NCBI GenBank assembly: GCA_015179025.1
Contig: WHUX01000378.1
Location: forward strand, 1-35,138
Source: Terfezia claveryi
Taxonomy: Eukaryota > Ascomycota > Pezizomycetes > Pezizales > Pezizaceae
Direction of reading: 5' to 3'
Length of the DNA: 35,138 bases
Shown here: in pieces, positions 17,008 to 26,470 of the stretch
How the letters are laid out: the number at the start of each line of letters is the position of its first letter
Numbering within the stretch: the first letter of the stretch is position 1
Position numbers and translations under genes: made by a program
The notes under the pieces: generated by a model
What the model was told of the DNA's origin: nothing
Seen by the model: only the letters and a program-made list of their open reading frames with translations
The model's database searches: none

Positions 17008-18922
17008 ATCTGTCCCTACCAAAGTACGCAGGCTTTGGGACAACGAAGCCAAATATGACTATTGCCTGCACAGGCATAGCGCCGGGTTGGCTGCGAGACA
17101 ACACTAGCTCGAGTTACCAGGCATTCCCGAGCCGCGGGCTGCCAAGAGGGGTTGATCATACCCAGTCGAGTTGATTAGCATACGCCAAGTTTCCCGGCCA
17201 TCCCAACTACAATAATACGGCGGCTGGCGCGGGCATACTTCTCAATATTCCCAAGGGTATTCGGATTTTATCCCTAACACAAGTCTACAAACCTCTAGAA
17301 CCACAAGCGAGATGAGAGCACTCTGCCAGGCCTCCGATATATACACGCATAGCTGACCTAGCTAATATGGTTCCTCTACCAGCAAGCAAGTTCAGTTGTT
17401 TAAGGTGAGAGCATTCCCAGGCCTCCGATATGTGTACGTACAGCTAACCGAGCTTATAGGGTTCTTCCAACGAGCGCGTAAGTTCAGCTGATATAGATGA
17501 GAGCATTGGCAGGCCTCCGAGATGTGCGAGCATAACTGACAGGTTTGACGGGATTATCTAGGCTATACAGCAAATATGAGGACTGCCTTGCCTCCGAAGT
17601 CGCCAATGCCTTGCCTCCGAACTCGCCAATGCCTTGCCTCCGAAGTCGCCAATGCCTTGCCTCCGAACTCGCCAATGCCTTGCCTCCGAAGTCGCCAATG
17701 CCTTGCCTGCGAAGTCCCCAATGCCTTGCCTCCGAAGTCGCCAATGCCTTGCCTGCGAAGTCCCCAATGCCTTGCCTGCGAAGTCGCCAATGCCTTGCCT
17801 GCGAAGTCGCCAATGCCTTGCCTCCGAAGTCGCCAATGCCTTGCCTCCGGAGTCGCCAATGCCTTGCCCCCGAAGTTGCCAATGCCTTGCCTCCGAAGTC
17901 GCCAATGCCTTGCCTCCGAACTCGCCAATACCTTGCCTCCCAAGTCACCAATGCCTTGCCTCCGAACTCCCCAATGCCTTGCCTCCAAAGTCGCCAATGC
18001 CTTGCCTGCGAAGTCCCCAATGCCTTGCCTGCGAAGTCGCCAATGCCTTACCTGCGAAGTCACCAATGCCTTGCCTCCGAAGTCGCCAATGCCTTGCCTC
18101 CGGAGTCGGCAATGCCTTGCCCCCGAAGTCGCCAATGCCTTGCCTCCGAAGTCGCCAATGCCTTGCCACCGAACTCGCCAATGCCTTGCCTCCCAAGTCG
18201 CCAATGCCTTGCCTCCGAAGTCGCCAATGCCTTGCTTCTGAACTCGCCAATGCCTTGCCTCCAAACTCGCCAATGCCTTGCCTCTGAACTCGCTAATGCC
18301 TTGCCTCCGAACTCGCCAATGAACTCGCCAATGCCTTGCCTCCGATATCAACTCTACCATCCCTTCGCTTCGATATACCGCCATGCGCAGTATTAGCCAT
18401 ATTTGCCAGGAGCGAAGTAAGTCTAGGGCATCATTGAATTATCTCCGCGGGTCTACGTCGGGGGCAGGTGGTATGGGCTGGGGTTGATGAGTCACATGGG
18501 GAGGTGGATGGGATGCGTGTTTATGTATATAAAGATTTCCAAATACAATTGTCATTTATTATCCTTGTTTGCAGGTGCGCCCTTAGTTATGTGTACGCTT
18601 GATAGCACAGGGCTGGCCTGTATTTTACGGAAGCTAAAGGCCAACCCGTTCTAAACACAATAACTAAGGCATGGTTGGGGACCCAGGGAACTCGCAATGG
18701 GTGGGGTTGAACCTGCCCACCGCAGCGGGTATTCCCGAGCCAGGTTCGGCTCATGGGGCATATTTGGCCTGGCCAACAGAGGCAGGGAAGGTGGACGCCT
18801 GGCGCCCGGAGGCAAGGAAGTTAGACACCTGGTGCCCCGAGGCAGGGAAGGTGGGCAGCTGGCCTCCAGAGGCAGGGTAGCGGGTGCCGGGCGTCCTGAC
18901 ACAGAGGAGCTGAACACCTAGT
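17008..18922 (-). repeat. Right arm of the inverted repeat in element H
   Basis: Complement of the left arm, from GTCCCTACCAAAGTACGC at the inner end to AGGAGCTGAACACCTAG at the outer end. It is 450 bp longer than the left arm because of the expanded 23-bp array (17580-18345). Confidence 0.85.
17580..18345 (-). repeat. 23-bp minisatellite, right array (about 33 units)
   Basis: On the plus strand the unit reads GCCTTGCCTCCGAAGTCGCC plus AAT, with variants CTGCGAAGTCCCC, CCGGAGTC and CCCCGAAG. The order of variants in about nine units near 17740-17950 recurs near 17995-18200, a higher-order duplication of about 253 bp (11 units). Long open frames on both strands here are consequences of the repeat and are not called as genes. 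Confidence 0.92.
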
Positions 18923-19014
18923 GCCTAGAGGCAGTGAAGGCGTCATGGCACAAGAACTCGGGAGGTACAGCGTCAGGAGGACAGGTATCCCGATGGTGGC
19001 CCACCAGCTTGTCA

Positions 19015-19060
19015 GTTTGCCTTTTGGGCGCCTGTGGCGTCAGCGGCACGAAAGGCAAAC
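19015..19060 (+). repeat. Hairpin near the right end of element H
   Basis: GTTTGCCTTTT (19015-19025) is matched by GAAAGGCAAAC (about 19049-19059), enclosing a GGCGTC-containing loop. A comparable GGCGTC/GACGCC hairpin lies at 14848-14861 near the left end. Such subterminal hairpins may mark the element's ends. Confidence 0.5.
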
Positions 19061-19109
19061 TATTTTCTTTTCTGATGGAGTGGGGTCTCTAGATCATCAT
19101 TGTTCTACT

Positions 19110-19121
19110 GGTAGTAGAGGA
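19110..19121 (+). repeat. Possible target duplication of element H, right copy
   Basis: GGTAGTAGAGGA, identical to 14817-14828; see the caution given there. Confidence 0.45.
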
Positions 19122-19927
19122 AATGGTGGTATACCTTCTACTGCTTGCTCAAGTCTCTGTGCTGTATTTGCTGGAGGATATATAGGCTGAGGAGCCTGTA
19201 CTCATTATTCTACTACCTTCTCAAGTTGATCTTAAAAGGGTGTAAATTGTCCTTTTATACTAGCAAATTGTCCTTTAATACTAGCAAACCTTTGCTAGTA
19301 TTAGTCATTGTAGAAGTCAGCTTGTCCCTTAAGATATCGGAGATTATAGTAAATTGTCTAAAACTTCTTGATTTAGTTTTTTTGTCTAGAGATAATAAGG
19401 TTCTGGATTTTTGAAATTGTACTTTGTATATCATTCAATAGTTGTGCATATTTATTGGCAGCAGCATTGGCTCTGTTCTGGATATCTACAACACTTTACT
19501 GAATAAATTCGGTATATGCTGTTTGTGTTTATTGTAGCTACTATACCTATACAAGAGCAGCTTACTTTTCTGTTTCTAGCTATTGAACTTGTACCCTTAT
19601 GGTAGCATATCCAGGATCCACTGGAGTTTGGTAACAAGCTGCTGGTCGCTTGTCTTTAGTGAAGGGTCCTGGATAGGTAGATAGAGTTACCGATGGAGTG
19701 ACTGATTGTATGATAGGTTCTAGAAAGGAGGAGGATATTGATCTAAGTCCTATTTATTGATGGAGGGTGCCCTAGTGTTTTTGAAAGTATGAAACCTGGG
19801 ATGAGGGAGCATAGTATTGCTTGATAAATTGTTTAGCTCATTGCTGTGCCTGGATAATACTATCATTATCAGTATTAGCTATAGGTTCATCGGAGGCTTT
19901 ACCAAGTAATCCTCTTAACATCGACAT
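19122..19927 (-). pseudogene. gag: Element A gag, 5' part (decayed)
   Basis: From an ATG on the minus strand at 19927 the reading starts MSMLRGLLGKASDE and continues for roughly 260 codons. Several TAG/TGA/TAA codons and probable shifts interrupt it until element H begins. The region near 19640-19560 (GYATIRVQ, then a Glu/Gln-rich stretch) looks like the coiled-coil N-terminal part of a gag. The start is chosen because it lies about 50 bases inside the LTR end and no earlier ATG is available in frame. Confidence 0.6.
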
Positions 19928-19980
19928 AGTTGTAGGGGATTGTAAGGTGTTGGTGTCTATAGAGGTGTATAGACAAGTGG
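19928..19980 (-). promoter_or_regulatory. Element A leader and primer site region
   Basis: Immediately inside the LTR the minus strand reads CCACTTGTCTATACACC. As in B and G it does not start with TGG; the pattern C-[CT]-AC follows the terminal TTACA in all three. Unlike B and G, I could not find a clear complementary segment in the A LTR, so the primer is unknown. Confidence 0.4.
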
Positions 19981-20598
19981 TGTAATGTTACAGGTGGGCT
20001 ATAACTACGAATATACAAGTCAGCAGTAAGAGTATTAAGAGGTTATTGGTAACTAGAACAAGTATAAATATAGTAACAACTCGTGTATATGGCAGACTCA
20101 ATAAGAGTAAAGCTATTTGATACTTAGAATACTGTTTGGGTCTTATTGTATTATCTATATAAAAGTGATGGGTTATATAGAAGCTTAGATCTAATAACTA
20201 ATAATCAGATCTGGATGATGCTTACTATAACAGCTTAGTAGCATTGTCTTCAGGTTGTTATCTAATTGGGAAGACGCTTCTCAATTCGGAATGTTGTAGT
20301 TTGACATACATTGATTAAGCAGCCCGAACTACAACGCTTTGCAATTAGGCTGACAAATAGGAAATAACTTGAACATATCTAATAATGATATATAAATAAC
20401 ATACAAATAGAATATAATGGAAACGAGAAGAGAGATACATATATGAGATCTGATGTCAGAGGCTATACACTTCAATATACCAATTTCTTTATCTGCACTA
20501 CCCTATCTGTATAGTTGATTAGGCCATATCAGTTAGCATTGTAGTAAAGTATTAGTATTAGCCCTCAATGAGATAGGTCCCTTATCTGAGCCTTAATA
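19981..20598 (-). repeat. Element A 5' LTR (618 bp)
   Basis: On the minus strand it begins TATTAAGGCTCAG (probably TG mutated to TA) at 20598 and ends CATTACA at 19981. The outer 218 bp match 1950-2167. It contains GTTGTAGTTT and AACTACAACG in inverted orientation (about 20294-20331) and TATATAAAAG near 20155. It is rich in TA dinucleotides. Confidence 0.7.
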
Positions 20599-21713
20599 GT
20601 CAATGGCTGGAATTAGCTATATTTAAAGAACAACAAAAACAAACTAAGGCTAATAACAAAGTCACCTTACTTACTGAACACCTCCTCTTATACCAGACCG
20701 ACCTTACCTCCTGCCAAAACAACCTCATGACCACCCAGAATGACTTAGTCAATAAATGAAGAACTATCCAGACCTTGAATAGGGCCCTGGATACAATCAG
20801 ATTCCAAATAGCCCCAGTACCCCAAATATCTTAGTCACCCAAAATCCAAGATCTCCATACCCCACCAAAGTTTAATAGTGATAGGACTCACCTGAAAGTT
20901 TGGAAAAATTCTATTAAGATCAAAGTGAATGAGGATACAGTAAAGTTCTCTACTATTCCGTACTAATTAGCCTGTTTATATGGTCTACTAGATAGTATAG
21001 ATTTGAACCAGGTCCAACTCTACATACTCAATTACTACTTTAACCTCCCTAATATTGCTACTTTATTCACAATCTTCGACCACACTTTTGGAGACCCAGA
21101 TCTTATAGGTATGGTAACTCATACTCTCTAAGAACTAAAACAGAGAGGATATGACCTCTGAGCATATGTGGCTGAATTCTTAAAGTTGGCAGCAGAGGTA
21201 GAGAGGAATAATCAAGTGAAGCAGGAATAATTCAAGGAAGGTCTCAATATTAAGCCAAAAAAGGCCCTCCTATAATCTCCAGATATTAAGACTTTTGATG
21301 AATATATTGACCAGATATTGAAGATGAAGCAAAAATTACCTAGGTTGAAAGCCCAGACCAGCACCTCCAGTACTTATCAGTCTGTAAGAGTACAGCACCC
21401 CTTGAGCTAAATATAGCAACTGCAATCCTAGAACCTAAGCCCTTAAACCTAAGCTATGGCCAATAAGCCAACCTACCTATCCCTTGTAGCTAGCAGCACC
21501 ACCCCCATAGATTTATCATCAAGAAGGCCCTGCCTGACATAAGAACAGAGGGAATATTACAACAATAATGGGTTTTGTATTGCCTATGGGAAAGGGGATT
21601 ACTTCATTGCAGTATGTCCCCTCTACAAGAACTGCTCCCTAAGTGCCTATACCATATCTGAGTTACGAATAAAGAAAGTTGAAGAGTCAGGAAAAGGTGA
21701 GTCCTTTACCTAG
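20599..21713 (+). pseudogene. gag: Element D gag, 5'-truncated and heavily mutated
   Basis: Collinear with B gag from about residue 60 onwards. Examples are RTIQTLNRALDT, TPPKFNSDRTH, FGDPDLIGM and AYVAEFLKLAAEVER. It is interrupted by many TAA/TAG/TGA codons. The zinc knuckle is damaged: the second Cys and the His both read Tyr (about 21573-21615), each one transition away. The gag stop TAG (21711-21713) is in the same place as in B. The start of gag and the 5' LTR of D are missing; element A abuts directly at 20598. I did not find them on the other side of A. Confidence 0.85.
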
Positions 21714-24700
21714 TTACTGACACTAGCAAGAGATCTGCTCAGGGTCATTTATCTTTGTCTTTATTTTCTTTGCCTGCATATATGTCTATTGATAAATCTC
21801 ACTTGTTTGGCGAGCATTTTGTAGTACTAATAACTATTAAATTTAATAGTAAAATAATGGTAATATCAGCTCTCATAGATTGTGGTGCTTCAAGAATTGC
21901 ATTCATTAACTAGGCCTTCATTAGTAAAAATTCTATACTAACCTCTAAGTTAAAGACCCCTTACCTTATTGATATTATTGATGGCCACCTTATCTCTTCT
22001 GGGGCTATTACCGATCTCATATACTTGCCTAGTACCATTGGAGACTACTTAGAAAGTCTTCTAATATTTGTAACTAAGCTTAAATACCCTATTATTCTAG
22101 GGATCCCATAACTTCAAATGCATGATGTCTCTGTTAACTTTAGCTCTTGCACCTTGAATTTCAATACTAGGTATTGTAAGAAGTACTATAGTACCTCAAG
22201 GCCTGCTGTTAAAGGGCTATGTACTCTACCACCTTTAATAAAAGACCCTAGCCATGTAGTTATAGAAACTCCCTTACTAAAACCCCTTAATATTGACTTT
22301 ATTAGAGCTAGAGATTTTACCTACTTTACTAGAAGGCACAAGCTAAAGGCACATGCCCTCTCAATATATAACATAAACCTGGAAATCAACAAGATAAAGT
22401 TTAAGGAGCTGTAGAAATCTATAGTTCTAGACAAATACCATGAGTTTATTGACTTGTTTTCAGAAAAGGCCATGGAGAAGCTTGCACCCTACTAACCATA
22501 CAACTATACTATCCCACTAATAGAGGGTAAAACCTTTCTCTATAGGCCCCTCCATAGAATATCCTATATGAAGCTGGAAGCTTTAAAAAAGTACTTAGAA
22601 GAAAACCTCAATAAGAGCTTTATTTGCCATAGCTCCTGACCAGCAGGTGCTTCGGTAGTGTTTATGAAGAAATTAGATGGCTCCCTTCAGTTGTATGTTA
22701 ATTATCATAGTCTGAATGAGATAATAGTAAAAAATAGGTACCTTCTACTACTAATCCAGGAGACATTAGCCAGGCTTTCCAAAGCAAAATGGTTTACTAA
22801 ATTGGATTTAAGAAGGGTGTACAACTTAGTACAGATTGTAGAGGGAGAAGAATAGAAAACAGCTTTCTGAATATGATATGGCCATTTTGAGTATAATATA
22901 ATACCTTTTAGCCTAACTAATACACTGGCCTCTTTCCAGCACTTTATTAATAACACCTTGCAGGACTTCTTAGACTTATTCTATATGGCTTACCTTGACA
23001 ATATCCTCATTTACTTGGATTCCCAGGTAGAACATAAAATCTATATCCAATAAGTGCTAGAGAAACTGGAGGGAGTAGAACTATATCTAAAGCCAAAAAG
23101 GTGTGAGTTCCATATGCAGAAGGTTAAGTATTTGGGGCTGATTATTACTATGGAGGGCATCTAGATGGACCCTACAAATATTGCTACAATTCAGGAGTAG
23201 GAAACTCCAGCTAATCTCAAGAATATAGAGGCCTTCCTTAGATTTGCCAACTTCTATTGCCAATTAATTCTGAGATATTCGAAGATCATAGCACTACTGA
23301 TAGCATTAACTAAAACCAAGGGTATAGAAAGAGGCCAATGCTTTCAATGAAGTTCAGAAGCCCAGTTAGCCTTCGAGAAACTCAAGGAAACCTTCTACTT
23401 AACCCTGATCCTAGCTCACTTCAATCCTGATAGTGAATGTATTATAGAAACGGATGCCTCCAACTATGTTTCTGCTAGGATATTGTCCTAGTATGCCAAT
23501 AGTATTCTCCACCTAATAGAGTATTTCTCCAAAAAGTATTCCTTAGTAGAATGTAATTATAAGATTTAAGACAAAGAGTTGATATTTATTTTATGAGCAT
23601 TCGAGGAATAGAAGCCTTATCTGGAATCAACAAAGAGGATTATAGAGGTCTTCTTCAACCATAAAAACCTGAAATACATTACAACTACTAAGTTGTTGAA
23701 CTACTGATAGACTAGGTGGTTAGAATTCTTATCCCATTTTAGATTCAAGATCAGGTATCTGCCTGGAAAGGCTAGGAGTAAGCCGGATATATAGACCAGG
23801 AGATCAGGAGATCTTCCTAAAGGGGGGAATGAAAGGCTAAAGTACTAGAACTAGGTAGTACTGAAGCTGGAAAATCTTGACCTAGCTACCAATATTTTAG
23901 CTGAGGCTGATATTGGGGATGTTGAGGCCAATATAGATATAGGAAGTGATCTTCAACAACAGGTAAAAAAGGTATATAAGGATGACCCCCTCACTAAAGA
24001 CATTATTGCAGTAGTGGATTTTTGCTAGCATCACTATATTAAGATCTCTCTAGCTGAGTACACTATTTAGGATAGCCTTCTATACCACCTAGACTGACTG
24101 TATGTACTGGAAGGGAATTTGTGCCTCTGCCAGATTAAGGAACACTATGACACTTTAGCTGCTGGCCATTCTGAAGTAGCTAATATATTAAAACTACTCT
24201 CTAGGCAATATATATAGTTTAACCAGTGGAAGGAGGTAGAATGGTATATATAGAAATGTCATATCTATAAGTATATAAAACCTACCCACTATGCTCCTTA
24301 TGGTACCCTAAAGCCACTGGAGATCTCGAATCAGCTCTAGCAATACCTGACTATAGACTTTGTAACCGGGTTGGCAGATGACTCGGGATTCAATGCTATC
24401 TTAATAGTAGTAAATCAGCTGACAAAAATAAGGCATATGATACCTTGCTGGAATATCTACTTCACCCTAGAGCTATTCAATTTCTATCTCACTAACATGT
24501 TCCAATATCATGGCCTCCCCAAATCCATTGTATCTGACTAAGGGCTTCAATTTACCTTGGAATTCTAGAAAGCATTCAGCAAGCTTTTGGAGATCAAGAT
24601 AAGCCTCTTAACAGTATACTACCCTCAGCCTGATAGCCAGTAAGAAAGGAAAAACACTATTATGGAAAAATATCTGCAGGTCTATGTCATGTACTAGCAG

Positions 24701-25404
24701 AATAACTAGGTATCCTTATTGGCAACCTATGAGTTCCCTACAAACAACCAGTTCTTAGAGTCCTTGAAAACCTCCCCCTTCCTGACCAATTATAGTTGGC
24801 ACCCTCGATTTGTGGATACTCTAACGTACTTACAAAGAATCCACCCCCTGGCCAAAAAGTCTACAGCTGGAATTGTGGAGCTCCACTCTACCCTAAAAGC
24901 TAAGCTAGGATATATGTAAGCCAGGCAAGTTGAGTATGCCAATAGATTATAGTTGCCAGCCCCCAAGTATTAGCTAGGAGATAGGGTGTAGCTCTCCAAC
25001 TGGCACTTTTGGACAGAATAACCTTCTTGTAAGCTGGATTATAAGTTTCTAGAGCTGTATAAAGTATTAGGGAATATGGACACTTACGCCTATCGGTTGA
25101 AGTTTTCTAAAGACATCAAATGCCCCTCAATTGTTTACATCCTAGAGATTAAACCAGCTGCCAATAATTCTTTCTCTGTACAAAAACACCTCCCACATTC
25201 TCCTATAGTAATGGTAAGTAAAGAAGAGTAGGAGGTTAAGGAGGTACTGATTTCTAGAAAGTGCTATGTATGAGTTTAGTATAAGGTCAAATGGTTAGAG
25301 GACAAGTAAACTACCTGGTAACCTGCAAAAGACTTGGAAAATATACAAGAGTTAGTAACCCTATTCTACTAGCAATACTTTAGGAAGTCTTGCCTAGTCG
25401 GCTG
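21714..25404 (+). pseudogene. pol: Element D pol, heavily mutated
   Basis: Collinear with B pol. It has a protease with DCGAS (about 21880) and RT (about 22500-23100; the YLDD block reads YLDN near 22990, a G-to-A change). RNase H follows (about 23440-23770, ETDAS kept), then a short acidic linker (about 23890-23950), the HHCC region (about 24150-24290), integrase (about 24350-24660) and chromodomain (about 25215-25395). Dozens of stops occur, nearly all explained by CAG/CAA/CGA/TGG changing on either strand. This is the most decayed B-family copy in the window and the best place to measure a RIP signature. Confidence 0.88.
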
Positions 25405-25763
25405 AGGTTGTGACTTTGCATTCTTGTTGTTGTCTTTGTTATTACCTATAGCATAGGTGATAGGTCTTCATTATTGTTTGAAGTTAGTATTCTCTGTCAC
25501 AACAGCATACTTAGTTGTCTTTGTCATCACCTACAATTATAAGTAATAGAGAGTTGCCTTTAACCTAGGCATCACCTGTAATGTAGGTAATAGGTTATTA
25601 CTATCCTACTTGGCTCCTGAGATAGGGATCTCGGGAAGCTTATTCCTTCCATTGCCTTGGTCTGGAATCATATATATATAGCCTCTATCCCTCGTACTAT
25701 CATTGGATCTCCATCTAACATCTTGTATACCCAATATAGGACCTTGCTTCTTCCAATGGTTGT
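25405..25763 (+). repeat. Element D 3' LTR, broken by element E
   Basis: The stretch TGAGATAGGGATCTCGGGAA through TATATATA, ATCATTGGATCTCC and CTTGTATACCCAATA matches the middle of the B-family LTR. The 5' boundary is unclear. TGTCACAACA occurs at 25495, but LTR-like sequence already appears from about 25410. The palindromic ATCACCTGCG...GGTGAT module is present three times in decayed form (about 25440-25465, 25523-25548, 25570-25592). The LTR stops at 25763 where E begins; its remainder is not in the window. Confidence 0.65.
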
Positions 25764-26308
25764 TGTAACAAGGGCTCAGGGGGACAAGGCGATCAAGAGG
25801 TTTGCCAGGGAAGTGGCAAGGGGCAATCGCACACATAGGAGCGCTACGTGTGTGATCTGGGTAAAGGCTAAGGTAAGACACATATAGGAATGCTACATGT
25901 GTGACCAGGGGAAGGCTGAGATGGGGGGCAAGGGCAAGAGTCAAGAGAGGCAAAGGGCAAGGGACATGAGATATGCAGAGGCAGTTGCCACGTGTGTCAA
26001 GGGAGGCGGCTGTACTGAAGAGTTGTTTGTACGAGATAAGGATGTGCACAAGGGAGGTGCACAAGCGCTAGGAGCAGCAAGGTCCTGTATTGGGTATACA
26101 AGACATTGGATAGGGATCCAATGAGAGGGCGGAGAGAGCAAGCTATATATACAGGCTTCCTCCCTGGCCAAGGCCACCGGAAGGAATAAGGTTCCCGAGA
26201 CCTCTTATCTCGGGAACAGGGATAACAACGATATCAGTCAACAATAATGAGAGTTGGACGGAATCCCGTCCGACTCTCAAACCTGGCTAGGAAAGAACGG
26301 TTGTGACA
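25764..26308 (-). repeat. Element E 3' LTR (545 bp)
   Basis: On the minus strand it runs from TGTCACAACC (26308) to TTGTTACA (25764). It holds a 30-bp imperfect palindrome (26249-26278, arms GAGAGTTGGACGG and CCGTCCGACTCTC) where the B LTR has a different palindrome. It also has the TCCCGAGA/TCTCGGGA hairpin, a TATATATA box near 26140-26150, and two CACACGTAG-type palindromes (25829-25853, 25878-25903). Confidence 0.88.
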
Positions 26309-26470
26309 TTATCCCCCCTTTAGGCTCGGAGCCCCAGTGACGCAAAGTAAGGCAAAAAAAACAAACAAACAAGACAGGCGAATAACCAATAACCCATAAC
26401 ACAACACCAAGCCGGAAGTACTACCAACAATAACCATGACAACAATGACAATAACAACACTAATAACTAA
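26309..26470 (-). other. Element E polypurine tract and 3' untranslated region
   Basis: The minus strand reads AAAGGGGGGATAA directly before the LTR (26309-26321), the same tract as in B with one change. The remaining stretch is A/C-rich on the plus strand and aligns with the B and F 3' untranslated regions. Confidence 0.75.

Larger units (their letters stand above)
14829..19109. mobile_element. Element H: GC-rich fold-back element with long repeat-bearing inverted arms
   Basis: The insert splits element A gag. Its left arm (about 15022-16485) is the inverted repeat of its right arm (about 17008-18922). The arms are roughly 96% identical by eye where compared (15330-15630 with 18360-18660). 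Both are built from the same modules: a 29-30 bp repeat, a unique stretch, a 23-bp minisatellite, a roughly 110-bp triplicate and a unique inner end. The arms differ in length mainly because the minisatellite has about 12 units on the left and 33 on the right. A 520-bp spacer of AT-rich repeats separates them. Outer flanks (14850-15021, 18923-19065) carry GGCGTC motifs and hairpins. No transposase is present. The architecture matches fold-back (FB-type) elements. Alternatively it could be two inverted copies of one element. Confidence 0.6.

Noticed and set aside
16515..17052. Frames encoding EFLAYIKKPLKH-like repeats in the spacer
   Set aside because: They come from the tandem GAGAAACTCATGCTTT/TA repeats and have no conserved start or end.
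17580..18345. Regular array resembling a CRISPR
   Set aside because: Units are head-to-tail without unique spacers, the period is 23 bp, the array occurs twice as an inverted repeat, and the setting is eukaryotic.
17545..18396. Open frames of 180-283 codons on both strands
   Set aside because: They are produced by the 23-bp minisatellite, whose unit lacks stops in every phase; the protein is a 23-residue repeat in all frames. No start context, domain or conservation supports a gene.
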